Shown piece by piece: positions 51,509-61,228 of a stretch of 62,702 bases of DNA. Made by a program: the position numbers and the translations under genes. Every line of letters begins with the position of its first letter. Position 1 is the stretch's first letter. Source of the stretch: Spirochaetia bacterium (GTDB taxonomy: Bacteria > Spirochaetota > Spirochaetia > Sphaerochaetales > Sphaerochaetaceae); assembly GCA_009930325.1 (NCBI GenBank), contig RZYO01000004.1, forward strand, positions 1-62,702. The letters run 5' to 3'. The notes under the pieces were generated by a model. It was not told the DNA's origin. It made no database searches and saw only the letters and a program-made list of their open reading frames with translations.

Positions 51509-54436
51509 ATGAAATTAGGATTAGATATTGGTTCAACTACGATAAAATGTGTACTTATTGATTCAGCTAACAATATTATTTATAAAACTTATAAAAGACA
51601 TTTTTCCAAAATTCAAGAAACAACAATAACTTTACTTGAAACAGTAAAAAATTTAATTGACTCAAAAGAAATAGATATATCATTAACAGGATCTGCAGGT
51701 ATGGGAATGGCAACTAGATTAAACATTCCCTTTATTCAAGAAGTATATGCTACTAGAACTTCAATATTAGAATACAATAAAGAAACTGATGTTGTTATTG
51801 AGCTGGGTGGTGAAGATGCCAAAATATTATTTTTAAATGGTAATTTAGAAGTTAGAATGAATGGTACTTGTGCAGGAGGTACAGGTAGCTTTATTGATCA
51901 AATGGCTACTTTATTAGATTTACAAACAGAAAATCTCAATGATATTGCAAAAAGGGCATCAATTTCATATCCAATTGCCTCGAGATGTGGAGTTTTTGCA
52001 AAAGGTGATATCCAACCATTAATAAATCAAGGTGCAAAAAAAGCGGATATTGTTTTATCAATTTTTCAAGCTGTTGTTAATCAAACTATTTCAGGTTTAG
52101 CACAAGGAAGACCTATTAGAGGTAATGTAGTATACCTTGGGGGGCCTTTAACTTTTATGAGTGTTTTAAGGGACTGTTTTGATAAAACTTTAGATACAAA
52201 AGGATTATGTCCTGAAAATTCTCTTTATTATGTAGCTTTAGGAACCGCATTAGGTGCTTGTGAAAAATTTAATATTGATTCTGTTATTTCTTTATTAAGA
52301 AATAAAAATATTGTTGGTTCTTATAATAGTTTGCCAGCATTATTTAAAGATGATAATGAATTATTTAAGTTTAGAGAAAGACACAATAAAGCTTCTTTAA
52401 ATTATAAAAATCCAAATACATACGTTGGAAATGCTTATTTAGGTATTGATTCGGGTTCAACAACTATAAAAATGTGTATAATAGATGAAAATAATAATTT
52501 ATTACATACACGATATCAATCAAATAAAGGGAATCCTGTTGAAGCTGTAAGAGAATTTTTAACTAGTTTTGTTTCTCAATACCCAAATATTAAATTGAAA
52601 AAAGGATGCTCAACCGGCTATGGTGAAACATTAATTGAAAAAGCTTTTAATTTAGAATATTCATTAGTTGAAACAATGGCTCATTATAAAGCTGCTAAAT
52701 ATTTTGATAAAGAAACAGATTTTATTATTGATATTGGTGGTCAAGATATTAAATGTTTTAAAATAATTGATGGCGTTATTGATGATATCTTCTTAAATGA
52801 AGCTTGTTCTTCTGGTTGTGGTTCTTTTTTACAAACCTTTTTCCAAGCTTTAGGATATAGTACAGAAGATGCATCATCGCTCGCTTTAAAATCAAAACAT
52901 CCAGTAGACTTAGGCTCTAGATGTACTGTATTTATGAATTCTAGTGTAAAACAAGCTCAAAAAGATGGGGCTAAGATTGAAGATATATTTGCAGGTCTTG
53001 CAATTAGTGTTGTAAAAAATGCGCTTTATAAAGTTATTAGAACTAATTCAGAACTAGGTAAACATATTGTTGTACAAGGTGGAACATTTTTAAATGATGC
53101 GGTATTGAGATCTTTTGAAATGGAATTAGGTTTAAATGTAACAAGATGTAAAGAAGCTGGATTAATGGGAGCTTTTGGTTGTGCTTTATATGCAAAAGAT
53201 CAAGATTCAATAGATAATATTGATACATCCTTATTAAATTTGGAACAATTAGCTAATTTCACACACAATACTTCAACAAAAATATGTAAAGGTTGTACAA
53301 ACCATTGTCAATTAACAATTAATAAGTTTAGTGATAATCGAATACTAATTAGTGGGAATAAGTGTGAAAGATTTACAAATCCAACTAACTTTATTGAAAA
53401 TAGTGAAACTTTGAATATTTTTAGATTTAAACAAAATTATATTAAAAATTTAAAACCTGTAAAAAAAGGAAATCGGGGAAAAATGGGACTGCCATTAGCT
53501 TTATCTTTGGTAGAATTAGCTCCTTTTTATTATACTTTATTTACTGAATTAGGGTATGAGGTTTTTATTACTCCTTTTTCTAAAAGAGACACATATTTAA
53601 AAGGCCAAAGTCAAGTTCCAAGTGATACTATTTGTTATCCTGCAAAATTAGTTCATGGGCATGTTATTGAATTAATAGAAATGGGAATAGATAATATTTT
53701 TATTCCAAATTCGTCTTTTAATGTCGATGAGAAAAAATCAGATAATAATTATAATTGTCCTGTTGTAGCATATTATGGTGAAGTTATTTCAAAAAATACT
53801 CCTCAGTTAGAAGAAAATAATATTAATTATATAAATGATTATATTTCAATTGCAAATAAAAGAGTTTTTAAAAAGAGATTAAAAATTATTTTATCTAAAT
53901 TAGGGAAATTTACTTCTTCTCAAATTAATAATGCTACAAATTTGGCTTATAAAGCACAAGAAGATTATACAAATACTATAAATAATAAAGGTAAAGAAAT
54001 TGTTAATTTAGCTAGAGAGAAAAAAATGCCAATCATTGTACTTTGCGGTCGTCCCTATCATATTGACCCAGAGGTAAATCATGGAATTGATGATTTAATT
54101 CTTCAACTTGGTTGTGCTATTATTAGCGAAGATTCTTTGTCCTCCTTCATTGATAAGAAAAAGTTCAATGTTTTAAATCAATGGACTTATCATAACAGAA
54201 TGTATCTTGCAGCTCATTTTGTTGGAGATACTGATGATATGAATATTATTCAGTTAGTATCGTTTGGTTGTGGTCTTGATGCAGTAACAAGTGATGAAGT
54301 TAAAGAAATATTAAAAAGTAAGAATAAAATATATACTCAATTAAAAATTGACGAAATTGCAAATTTAGGTTCTGTTAGAATAAGAATTCGAAGTTTACTT
54401 GCTGCACTTGAGGAGGATAAAAATGAAAGAAATTAA
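51509..54436 (+). CDS. Dehydratase-activase-type ATPase with duplicated ASKHA domain
   Basis: A 975-aa protein related to the BadF/BcrA/HgdC activators, which inject electrons into 2-hydroxyacyl-CoA dehydratases or benzoyl-CoA reductases. Two ASKHA ATPase domains start at LDIGSTTIKCVLID (about residue 4) and LGIDSGSTTIKMCII (about 312). Each carries the two cysteines for a bridging [4Fe-4S] cluster: CAGGTGS and SRCGVF in the first, CSSGCGS and SRCTVF in the second. A cysteine group CKGCTNHCQL (about 593-602) and a DUF2229-like region (about 655 to the end) follow. AAGGA precedes the ATG. It overlaps the next gene by 14 bases. No dehydratase alpha/beta genes are adjacent, so its electron acceptor is unknown. 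Confidence 0.85.
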   Translation: MKLGLDIGSTTIKCVLIDSANNIIYKTYKRHFSKIQETTITLLETVKNLIDSKEIDISLTGSAGMGMATRLNIPFIQEVYATRTSILEYNKETDVVIELGGEDAKILFLNGNLEVRMNGTCAGGTGSFIDQMATLLDLQTENLNDIAKRASISYPIASRCGVFAKGDIQPLINQGAKKADIVLSIFQAVVNQTISGLAQGRPIRGNVVYLGGPLTFMSVLRDCFDKTLDTKGLCPENSLYYVALGTALGACEKFNIDSVISLLRNKNIVGSYNSLPALFKDDNELFKFRERHNKASLNYKNPNTYVGNAYLGIDSGSTTIKMCIIDENNNLLHTRYQSNKGNPVEAVREFLTSFVSQYPNIKLKKGCSTGYGETLIEKAFNLEYSLVETMAHYKAAKYFDKETDFIIDIGGQDIKCFKIIDGVIDDIFLNEACSSGCGSFLQTFFQALGYSTEDASSLALKSKHPVDLGSRCTVFMNSSVKQAQKDGAKIEDIFAGLAISVVKNALYKVIRTNSELGKHIVVQGGTFLNDAVLRSFEMELGLNVTRCKEAGLMGAFGCALYAKDQDSIDNIDTSLLNLEQLANFTHNTSTKICKGCTNHCQLTINKFSDNRILISGNKCERFTNPTNFIENSETLNIFRFKQNYIKNLKPVKKGNRGKMGLPLALSLVELAPFYYTLFTELGYEVFITPFSKRDTYLKGQSQVPSDTICYPAKLVHGHVIELIEMGIDNIFIPNSSFNVDEKKSDNNYNCPVVAYYGEVISKNTPQLEENNINYINDYISIANKRVFKKRLKIILSKLGKFTSSQINNATNLAYKAQEDYTNTINNKGKEIVNLAREKKMPIIVLCGRPYHIDPEVNHGIDDLILQLGCAIISEDSLSSFIDKKKFNVLNQWTYHNRMYLAAHFVGDTDDMNIIQLVSFGCGLDAVTSDEVKEILKSKNKIYTQLKIDEIANLGSVRIRIRSLLAALEEDKNERN

Positions 54437-55685
54437 TAGAGTTATTTTTACTAAACAAATGAAAAAAGATTATACTTTATTACTTCCTCAAATGCTTCCT
54501 ATTCATTTTGAAATAATAAAAGAAGTTTTTACAAACAATGGATATAAAGCAGAATTATTAACAAATGAAGGACCTTCTGTAATACAAGAAGGATTAAAGT
54601 ATGTTCACAATGATATGTGTTATCCTGCTCAATTAGTAATTGGCCAAATGCTAGATGCAATTAATAGTGGCAAATATGATAAGCATAAAATAGCCTTGAT
54701 AATTACTCAAACAGGTGGAGGTTGTAGAGCTAGTAATTATATTTTCTTATTAAGAAAAGCTTTAGAAAGAGCTAATATGGCTTATGTTCCAGTAATATCT
54801 TTATCTTTTGGTTTAGAAAAAAATCCCGGATTTAAATTAACTAATAGAATTATTTTACAAGGTTTTGCAGGTATCGTATATGGAGATTTATTATCTTTAT
54901 TGAGCAACCAAACTCGTCCTTATGAAATTAATAAGGGTGAAACTAATGAATTGGTACAGAAATGGATTAATATTTTATCCGATAAATTTAAAAATAATAA
55001 AGGTTATATCGGATATGCAATGAAAAACAATTTAATTAGAATTGCAAAAGATTTTGATAATATTGAATTAAATGATGAAAAGAAAATTAAAGTAGGAATT
55101 GTTGGAGAGATTTTTATCAAATTTGCTCCTTTAGGGAATAATCATTTACAAGATTTTTTAGAAGACCAAGGTTGTGAGGTAATGGTACCTTCTCTGTTAG
55201 GTTTCTTTTTATATGGCATGGAAAATGCTAAATATGATAAACAATATTATGGTGGGTTTAAAAGAATAATGTCTTATCCTATCAAAAAGATTGGTTTAAA
55301 TATTGTTGAAACTTTTGAAAACATGACTTATAAGAATGTAAATAAAGTTACTCAAAAATTTATTTTACCTAAGGGCTTTGCACATATGAAATCTCTTTGT
55401 AATGGGATAATTGATCATGGCGTTAAGATGGGTGAAGGTTGGCTTTTAACAAGTGAAATGTTAGAACTAAGTGAATTAGGATATAAAAATATAATTTGTG
55501 CTCAACCCTTTGGATGTTTACCTAATCATATTGCTGGAAAAGGAATGATTAGAAGTGTAAGCGAAAGAGCTAAAGATACAAATATTGTACCAATAGATTA
55601 TGATCCATCTGCAACAAGTGTAAACCAAGAAAATAGAATTAAATTGATGTTATCAATTGCCAAAGAGAATATGGAAAAAGAATAA
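54423..55685 (+). CDS. Activase partner, 2-hydroxyacyl-CoA dehydratase D-component-like
   Basis: A 420-aa protein corresponding to the C-terminal part of the large activase-related proteins of other anaerobes. The start at 54423 is set by GAGGAGG seven bases upstream. Cysteines in HNDMCYPAQLVIGQML (about residues 64-79), TGGGCRASNY (about 104-113) and AQPFGCLPNHIAGKG (about 362-376) are spaced like the cluster ligands of dehydratase-type subunits. It is coupled to the 975-aa activase by a 14-base overlap. It ends 3 bases before the convergent chromate-transporter gene, with no terminator between. Confidence 0.82.
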   Translation: MKEINRVIFTKQMKKDYTLLLPQMLPIHFEIIKEVFTNNGYKAELLTNEGPSVIQEGLKYVHNDMCYPAQLVIGQMLDAINSGKYDKHKIALIITQTGGGCRASNYIFLLRKALERANMAYVPVISLSFGLEKNPGFKLTNRIILQGFAGIVYGDLLSLLSNQTRPYEINKGETNELVQKWINILSDKFKNNKGYIGYAMKNNLIRIAKDFDNIELNDEKKIKVGIVGEIFIKFAPLGNNHLQDFLEDQGCEVMVPSLLGFFLYGMENAKYDKQYYGGFKRIMSYPIKKIGLNIVETFENMTYKNVNKVTQKFILPKGFAHMKSLCNGIIDHGVKMGEGWLLTSEMLELSELGYKNIICAQPFGCLPNHIAGKGMIRSVSERAKDTNIVPIDYDPSATSVNQENRIKLMLSIAKENMEKE

Positions 55686-55688
55686 TAT

Positions 55689-56240
55689 TTATGAAGGTAG
55701 TTTTAATATTATACCTAAGATTGCACCTGCAAAAATGTAAATTGTTGGGTGCAATTTTATATATTTATAAGATATAAAAAAGATAATAAATAATAATAAT
55801 TCAACATATTTTATTGAGAAGTCATAATCAAAAAGAGTAATTTTGAAAACGTTGGAAACCGCAAAAATAATTAATGCTAAAACGACACTTCTTAATCCAT
55901 ACATAGCATCTTTAACATACCATTTTTTATTAAAATTTGACAAATATTTAGAAATAATAACAATTATAATAAAAGCTGGTAAAGCTAAAGCAAGACTAGC
56001 AATTATTGCTCCAGGAATTCCTGCTACTTTAAAACCTGTAAATGTAGCCATGTTTACACCCATTGGACCGGGTGTTGATTGACTAATTGCAATCATATTA
56101 GAAATATCTAATTGAGTTATCCAATCTGGATGAGTTATTGTTAAGGCATTTAAAAAAGGAATGGTTGCTAAACCTCCACCTATTGTGAATAAACCTATTT
56201 TAAAAAATTCAATAAATAATAAAATTAAGTTATTTATCAT
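55689..56240 (-). CDS. Chromate transporter family, half-length protein
   Basis: A 183-aa CHR-family membrane protein with about five hydrophobic segments. FTIGGGLATIPFLNAL (about residues 17-32), QSTPGPMGVNMATFTGF (about 54-70) and the following IPGAI are the family hallmarks. It overlaps the companion half-protein gene by 11 bases, and the pair probably form one heterodimeric transporter. Reported CHR members export chromate in a few bacteria; the natural anion in this organism is unknown. Confidence 0.87.
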   Translation of the reverse strand: MINNLILLFIEFFKIGLFTIGGGLATIPFLNALTITHPDWITQLDISNMIAISQSTPGPMGVNMATFTGFKVAGIPGAIIASLALALPAFIIIVIISKYLSNFNKKWYVKDAMYGLRSVVLALIIFAVSNVFKITLFDYDFSIKYVELLLFIIFFISYKYIKLHPTIYIFAGAILGIILKLPS

Positions 56241-56793
56241 TTTTATATACCCTTTTTAATTGTTGAATAACAAGTCCACTTATAATTGCTAAGACTATAA
56301 GTAAAAAAATGTTTATATTAAAAATAAATAACGAGATTAATGCAATTAAAAATAAAAAAAATGTAGATTTATCAACAATACTTTTTTTTACTAATTTTAA
56401 TATAGAATGAGTTATTAATGCACAAACAACTACTTTTATTCCTGATATTGCGCTAATTACATATTCATTATTTTGAAAATTAATGAATAAACTACTTATG
56501 AGAATTATAATAACAACTGATGGGAAGATAATTCCAATAGACGAGGCAATAGAACCTTTCATTCCTCGTTTTTTATATCCAATATAAGTTGCAATATTTA
56601 TTGCAATAATACCAGGTGTACATTGTCCAAGTGCATAATAATCTAATAATTCTTCATTATTAATCCATTTTTTTGTTTCACACAGTTCTCTTTCTAAAAA
56701 AGGAAGCATAGCATAGCCCCCACCGAAGGTTACTACACCAATTGAAGCAAAAGATATAAATAATGAAAAAAGAGAAATTTTTTTTTCTTCCAT
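56230..56793 (-). CDS. Chromate transporter family, half-length protein
   Basis: A 187-aa CHR-family protein, the partner of 55689-56240. TFGGGYAMLPFLERELCE (about residues 22-39) and GQCTPGIIAINIATYIGY (about 56-73) are conserved. It begins one base after the rnhA stop and overlaps its partner. The two halves differ clearly in sequence, which is usual for the short-chain CHR pairs, whose members insert in opposite orientations. Confidence 0.87.
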   Translation of the reverse strand: MEEKKISLFSLFISFASIGVVTFGGGYAMLPFLERELCETKKWINNEELLDYYALGQCTPGIIAINIATYIGYKKRGMKGSIASSIGIIFPSVVIIILISSLFINFQNNEYVISAISGIKVVVCALITHSILKLVKKSIVDKSTFFLFLIALISLFIFNINIFLLIVLAIISGLVIQQLKRVYKNDK

Positions 56794-56794
56794 A

Positions 56795-57241
56795 TTATTG
56801 ACTCAATTTATCCATTTCAATATTTACTAATTGATCGCATCTTTCATTTAAATCTATACCTGCATGCCCTTTAACCCATTTATAAATTACATTTAATTGT
56901 GAATTTAAATTATCCAATTCAACCCATAATTCTTTATTTTTAACAGGTTTTTTATTTGCAGTTTTCCAACCATTTTTTTTCCAATTAGTTATCCATGATG
57001 TGATTCCATTTTTTACATATTGACTGTCTGTATTAACAAATATTTTGTTTGGTTTTACACTTAAGCAAGATTTAAGCGCAACTATAACAGCAGTTAATTC
57101 CATTTGATTATTTGTAGTGTATTTAACACCAGCACTTTGTTCTGTAAGTAATTTATCATTGTAATACATTACAAAAGCCCATGCACCTATTCCAGGATTG
57201 CCTTTACAGCCACCATCAGTATAAATTATTATTTCATCCAT
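56795..57241 (-). CDS. rnhA: Ribonuclease HI
   Basis: A 148-aa RNase HI, which cuts RNA in RNA-DNA hybrids (primers, R-loops). All four acidic catalytic residues can be seen: Asp in YTDGGCKGNPG (about residue 8), Glu in NNQMELTAV (about 48), Asp in VNTDSQYV (about 70) and Asp in RCDQLV (about 135). The basic-protrusion segment WITNWKKNGWKTANKKPVKN is present. It lies 12 bases after ppiC and one base before the chromate-transporter pair, in a leftward unit. Confidence 0.93.
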   Translation of the reverse strand: MDEIIIYTDGGCKGNPGIGAWAFVMYYNDKLLTEQSAGVKYTTNNQMELTAVIVALKSCLSVKPNKIFVNTDSQYVKNGITSWITNWKKNGWKTANKKPVKNKELWVELDNLNSQLNVIYKWVKGHAGIDLNERCDQLVNIEMDKLSQ

Positions 57242-57253
57242 TTGATATTTCCC

Positions 57254-57532
57254 TTACTCTTTAATTCCAGTTTTTTTAATAATGTGGAATCCGAACTGGG
57301 TTTTTACGGGATCACTAATTTTATTATATGATAATTTCTTTACTGCATTTTCAAAAGCAGGAACCATTTGTCCTGGTCCAAACCACCCTAAATCTCCACC
57401 TTTGCTTTTTGAAGGGCAAGTAGAATATTTCCTAGCTAAAGTAGCAAAATTACTACCTTCTTTGGCTTCCTGAGCTATTTTCATTGCTAATGCTTTGTCT
57501 TTGACTAAAATATGAGATGCTCTAAATTGCAT
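57254..57532 (-). CDS. ppiC: Peptidyl-prolyl isomerase, parvulin (PpiC) type
   Basis: A 92-aa single-domain parvulin, a cytoplasmic prolyl isomerase. It shows RASHILVKD at the N-terminus, FATLARKYSTCPSK, GGDLGWFGPGQMVPAFE (about residues 44-60) and the C-terminal TQFGFHIIKK. The start at 57532 is chosen because GGAG lies 5-9 bases upstream and it gives the standard length of about 93 aa; a longer open frame would overlap the permease gene. There is no signal peptide. A hairpin (57551-57572) separates it from the nucleoside transporter genes. Confidence 0.92.
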   Translation of the reverse strand: MQFRASHILVKDKALAMKIAQEAKEGSNFATLARKYSTCPSKSKGGDLGWFGPGQMVPAFENAVKKLSYNKISDPVKTQFGFHIIKKTGIKE

Positions 57533-57550
57533 ATATATACTCCATAATAA

Positions 57551-57572
57551 TAGGGACTCTTTCAAGTCCCTA
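57551..57572 (-). repeat. Intercistronic hairpin between the nucleoside permease and ppiC
   Basis: TAGGGACT (57551-57558) pairs perfectly with AGTCCCTA (57565-57572) around a six-base loop. No strong U-tract follows on the minus strand, so it is a weak terminator or processing/stability element between the transporter operon and ppiC-rnhA. Confidence 0.6.
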
Positions 57573-57605
57573 CTATAATACAATTTTTTTATATTAACAA
57601 TCCTA

Positions 57606-58538
57606 TTAAAATGGTTCTCCATCAGCTTTTGGAGCAGCACTACTTTTACTAAATAGTACAAGTGCAATCAATGTAACTGTATATGGGAATATTTTAAATA
57701 TAACTGGTGGGAAAGATGATAAAGATGCAAATAATTGTGATACGTTACCAATTGTAGTAGCAATACCAAAGAAGAAAGTAGCACCTAAAATTCCTAATGG
57801 TTTCCATTGTCCAAAAATCATAGCAGCAACTGCTAAGAATCCTAAACCAGCAACAGAGCCATTAAATTCACCACTATAGGTTACAATCATAACACCACCG
57901 GCTAATGCGCCTAAAGCCCCAGATAACATAACTGCAATGTATCTCATTTTATGAACATTAATACCAGCAGATGCAACAGCAGAAGGATGTTCTCCACAAG
58001 CTCTTAGGCGTAAACCGAAACTTGTTTTATATAATAACCACCAGAAGAAAGCCCAAATCCCTATACAAAGCCATGTACTCCAATATGTATTAGTAAATAA
58101 TAATTTACCTAAGATAGGAATACTATGTAATACAGGTACATCAGATCTTACAATACCTAGCATAATTGAAATATTTCCTGAACCAGTAACATTTCTCGCA
58201 ATATATACTGTTAAAGCAGCAGCAATTAAGTTAACAGCTGTTCCACTAATAACTTGGTCAGCTTTTAGACTAATTGAAGCAAATCCGTGTAATAAAGAGA
58301 AAATTGCTCCACCAATCATTGCAACTATTAAGCCTACTAGTAATGCCCAGTTTCCCATAACCGGTTGTAATATTGAAATAGCTAATGCACTAAAAAAATA
58401 ACCAACTAACATATAACCTTCAACACAAAGGTTAACAACTCCACTTCTTTCACTAACTAAACCACTTAATGATCCCATTAATAGAGGAATTGTATAAGCT
58501 ACAGCGTAAGGAGCAATTTGAGTAATAGTGTCCCACAT
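57606..58538 (-). CDS. Nucleoside-type ABC transporter permease, BMP system (NupQ-like)
   Basis: A 310-aa membrane permease with about eight to ten helices, of the branched-chain/CUT2-like family. GSLSGLVSERSGVVNLCVEG (about residues 22-41) and LGFLAVAAMIFGQWKPLGIL (about 233-252) are typical of the second permease of BMP-linked (nucleoside) transporters. It lies 1 base after the first permease gene and is the last transporter gene, with a short hairpin downstream. With 58540-59658, 59662-61179 and the lipoprotein at 61273-62406 it makes a complete transporter. Confidence 0.88.
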   Translation of the reverse strand: MWDTITQIAPYAVAYTIPLLMGSLSGLVSERSGVVNLCVEGYMLVGYFFSALAISILQPVMGNWALLVGLIVAMIGGAIFSLLHGFASISLKADQVISGTAVNLIAAALTVYIARNVTGSGNISIMLGIVRSDVPVLHSIPILGKLLFTNTYWSTWLCIGIWAFFWWLLYKTSFGLRLRACGEHPSAVASAGINVHKMRYIAVMLSGALGALAGGVMIVTYSGEFNGSVAGLGFLAVAAMIFGQWKPLGILGATFFFGIATTIGNVSQLFASLSSFPPVIFKIFPYTVTLIALVLFSKSSAAPKADGEPF

Positions 58539-58539
58539 A

Positions 58540-59658
58540 TTAATTACCCTCCTCTACAGCATTTGAATCAGATTTTACAAAATGCCTTTTTTCATTAATT
58601 TTTTTAAATCTTTTATCCCAGAATTTTTTAAACATTACACTAGTTGCAGTAAAATAGATTATTACAGCGATTATAGTATCAGCTAATTCTGGTGGTACTT
58701 TTGTATTACCACTCATAAAGCCTTTTCCAGCTTGTAAAATTCCAAAGAAGAATGATGAAAAAACAACTCCAATAGGAGAACTGGCTCCTAATAAAGCAAC
58801 AGCGATACCATCAAAACCTTGTGTTGGTAGGATACCAATTTGAATTTTGCCTGAATAACCACAGTAATATGATACACCTGCTAAACCTGCTAATCCTCCA
58901 GCAATCATCATTGATAATACAACTGATCTATTAACTTTAATTCCAGCATATTCAGCGCCAAATCTGTTATAACCAACAGCTTTTAATTCATAACCTAATG
59001 TAGTTTTATCCATTATAAATTTAATAACAAATACAGCTAAAATAGCAACAAATAAACCTAAATTAATATAGTTAGAACCATCAAATAATTTAGTAAGCCA
59101 TTCCATTCTTAATGATTTTTCATAAGGAAGCATTGCACTTTCAGTTTCTAGGCTTGGTCCTTTTAAGAATGCAGGAACGAAATAAAAAACAACCCAATAA
59201 GCAATCCAGTTCATCATAATAGTTGAAACAACTTCATGCACATTAAAAAATGCTTTTAATAATCCAGGAATTAATCCCCAAATTGCTCCAGCTAAAAAAC
59301 CAACTAAAATAATTACAATCATCATTGGTATATGTGGAATATTTAAAGAAAAAGCTACTGTTGTTGAAACTAAACCACCAATTAATATTTGGCCAGAAGC
59401 TCCAATGTTAAATAATCCAGTTTTAAAAGCAAATGCAATTGATAAACCAACTAACATCAATGTTGTAGTAATTGCTAAAGTAGTTCCCGTTCTTCTGACA
59501 CTCATAAGAGCACCTTTTGTAAGATATCTAAATGCTGAAATTGGATTATCACCAATAAATAGTATTAAAATAGAACCTGCAATTAAGCCTAAAAATACTG
59601 CACTAATTGCAATAATAAAATTATTACTTTTTAATTCTTTAATTTTTTTATCACTCAT
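58540..59658 (-). CDS. Nucleoside-type ABC transporter permease, BMP system (NupP-like)
   Basis: A 372-aa permease with about nine helices. ALMSVRRTGTTLAITTTLML and the following FKTGLFNIGASGQILIGG (about residues 80-97) are conserved in the larger BMP permeases, as is TQGFDGIAVALLGASSPIG (about 282-300). A charged cytoplasmic tail ends the protein. It lies 3 bases after the ATPase gene. It forms a heterodimer with 57606-58538. Confidence 0.88.
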   Translation of the reverse strand: MSDKKIKELKSNNFIIAISAVFLGLIAGSILILFIGDNPISAFRYLTKGALMSVRRTGTTLAITTTLMLVGLSIAFAFKTGLFNIGASGQILIGGLVSTTVAFSLNIPHIPMMIVIILVGFLAGAIWGLIPGLLKAFFNVHEVVSTIMMNWIAYWVVFYFVPAFLKGPSLETESAMLPYEKSLRMEWLTKLFDGSNYINLGLFVAILAVFVIKFIMDKTTLGYELKAVGYNRFGAEYAGIKVNRSVVLSMMIAGGLAGLAGVSYYCGYSGKIQIGILPTQGFDGIAVALLGASSPIGVVFSSFFFGILQAGKGFMSGNTKVPPELADTIIAVIIYFTATSVMFKKFWDKRFKKINEKRHFVKSDSNAVEEGN

Positions 59659-59661
59659 AAT

Positions 59662-61179
59662 TTATTTATCTTCCTTTGAGGAAACACCAGCCATCATTAG
59701 ACCAACAGCTCTTTCATCTGTATCACTAGTATTAACTACATCCATAAGTTTACCGTCACTTATAACTGCAATTCTATCTGATAAGTTAAATATCTCATCT
59801 AATTCAAAAGAAATTAATAGTACTGCATTACCAGCATCTCTATGATCTACTATTTGTTTATGAATAAATTCAATAGCACCAACATCAAGACCTCTTGTTG
59901 GTTGCACAACAATAAGTAATTTAGGATTACCAATTATTTCTCTTCCTACAATTGCTTTTTGCTGGTTACCTCCTGAGAGTTTTCCAGCAAGTGAATTTAA
60001 ACCTTCACCTGATCTTACATCAAATGTGTCAATTATTTTTTGACCATATTCTTTTATTACAGGTTGGTTTAAAATACCATTTTTGCTAAATGGTTTATGA
60101 TAATAATCTTTAATTACAAAATTATCTTTTAAAGAATATTGTAAAACTAAACCGTGTTTTTGTCTGTCCTCAGGAACATGCCCAACTCCAGCTTCATTAC
60201 GATCTCTTATAGGTAAATGTGTAATGTCTTTAGAACAAACAAAAACTTTTCCACTTTCAATTTTTTTTAGTCCAGTAATAGCTTCTATTAATTCTGATTG
60301 ACCATTACCATCAACTCCAGCAATACCTACAATTTCACCTGCTCTTACTGTTAATGAGAAATCTTTAACACCTAATAATTTTTTAGAATTTAATACATTT
60401 AAGTTTTTTATTTCTAAAATTGGTTCTTGGGGGTTAGATTTAGCTTTATCAACTTTAAAATTAACAGGTCTTCCAACCATTAATGAAGCCATTTCTGATT
60501 GAGAGGTAGATGCTACATCTACAACATCAATCATTTTTCCTCTTCTTATTACAGTACATCTATCAGCTACAGCTTTTATTTCATCTAATTTATGAGTAAT
60601 AAGTAAAATCGATTTACCTTCTTTTATTAACCCTCTCATTATATCTAATAAATCATCAATTTCTTGAGGTGTTAAAACAGCGGTAGGTTCATCAAAAATT
60701 AATATATCGGCATCTACATAAAGCATCTTTAATATTTCAACACGCTGTTGCATACCTACAGTAATATCTTCTATGACACTATCTGGGTCAATGTTTAATC
60801 CATATTTATCAGATAAGTCTTTAATTCTTTGAGAAGCATCCTTCTTGTTCAGTATAAAACTTCCCTCTTTTCCTAAAATAATATTTTCAGTAACAGTATA
60901 ATTTTCAATTAATTGGAAGTGTTGATGCACCATACCTATTTTATGAGCGGTTGCATCATTAGGGTTATTAATTTCTACTTTATTCCCGTTTATTCTTATT
61001 TCACCTTTATCAGCTTTATACAAACCAAATAGAATGCTCATCAAGGTTGATTTTCCTGCACCATTCTCACCGAGAATTGCATGAATTTCACTTTTTTTTA
61101 CCTGAAGAGTAATATCATCATTAGCTACTATTCCTGGAAATTCTTTTCGAATATGAAGCATTTCAATCGCATAATCCAT
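59662..61179 (-). CDS. Nucleoside-type ABC transporter ATPase, BMP system (two NBDs)
   Basis: A 505-aa ATPase with two nucleotide-binding domains. The first has GENGAGKSTLMSILFGLY (about residues 36-53), VGMQQRVEILKMLY as its unusual signature region, and ILIFDEPTAVLTP. The second has GVDGNGQSELIEAITGL, PEDRQKHGL, LSGGNQQKAIVGREI and VQPTRGLDVG, where the usual Walker B Glu is replaced by Gln (VVQPTRG). That substitution is common in this transporter family and implies one weak ATPase site. It follows the lipoprotein gene after a hairpin at 61229-61252. Confidence 0.9.
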   Translation of the reverse strand: MDYAIEMLHIRKEFPGIVANDDITLQVKKSEIHAILGENGAGKSTLMSILFGLYKADKGEIRINGNKVEINNPNDATAHKIGMVHQHFQLIENYTVTENIILGKEGSFILNKKDASQRIKDLSDKYGLNIDPDSVIEDITVGMQQRVEILKMLYVDADILIFDEPTAVLTPQEIDDLLDIMRGLIKEGKSILLITHKLDEIKAVADRCTVIRRGKMIDVVDVASTSQSEMASLMVGRPVNFKVDKAKSNPQEPILEIKNLNVLNSKKLLGVKDFSLTVRAGEIVGIAGVDGNGQSELIEAITGLKKIESGKVFVCSKDITHLPIRDRNEAGVGHVPEDRQKHGLVLQYSLKDNFVIKDYYHKPFSKNGILNQPVIKEYGQKIIDTFDVRSGEGLNSLAGKLSGGNQQKAIVGREIIGNPKLLIVVQPTRGLDVGAIEFIHKQIVDHRDAGNAVLLISFELDEIFNLSDRIAVISDGKLMDVVNTSDTDERAVGLMMAGVSSKEDK

Positions 61180-61228
61180 ATATTTTCTCCTAACGTATAA
61201 AAATACAATTTAAATCATTTAACACAAT

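Noticed and set aside
54399-54436. The activase pair being one gene broken by a recent frameshift
   Set aside because: The second ATG has its own strong GAGGAGG at normal spacing, and the overlap is typical of coupled genes. Only comparison with relatives could reopen this.
59405-59845. A 146-codon plus-strand open frame opposite the nucleoside permease and ATPase genes
   Set aside because: It spans the junction of two well-supported leftward genes, has no family resemblance and no ribosome-binding site. It is a compositional shadow.
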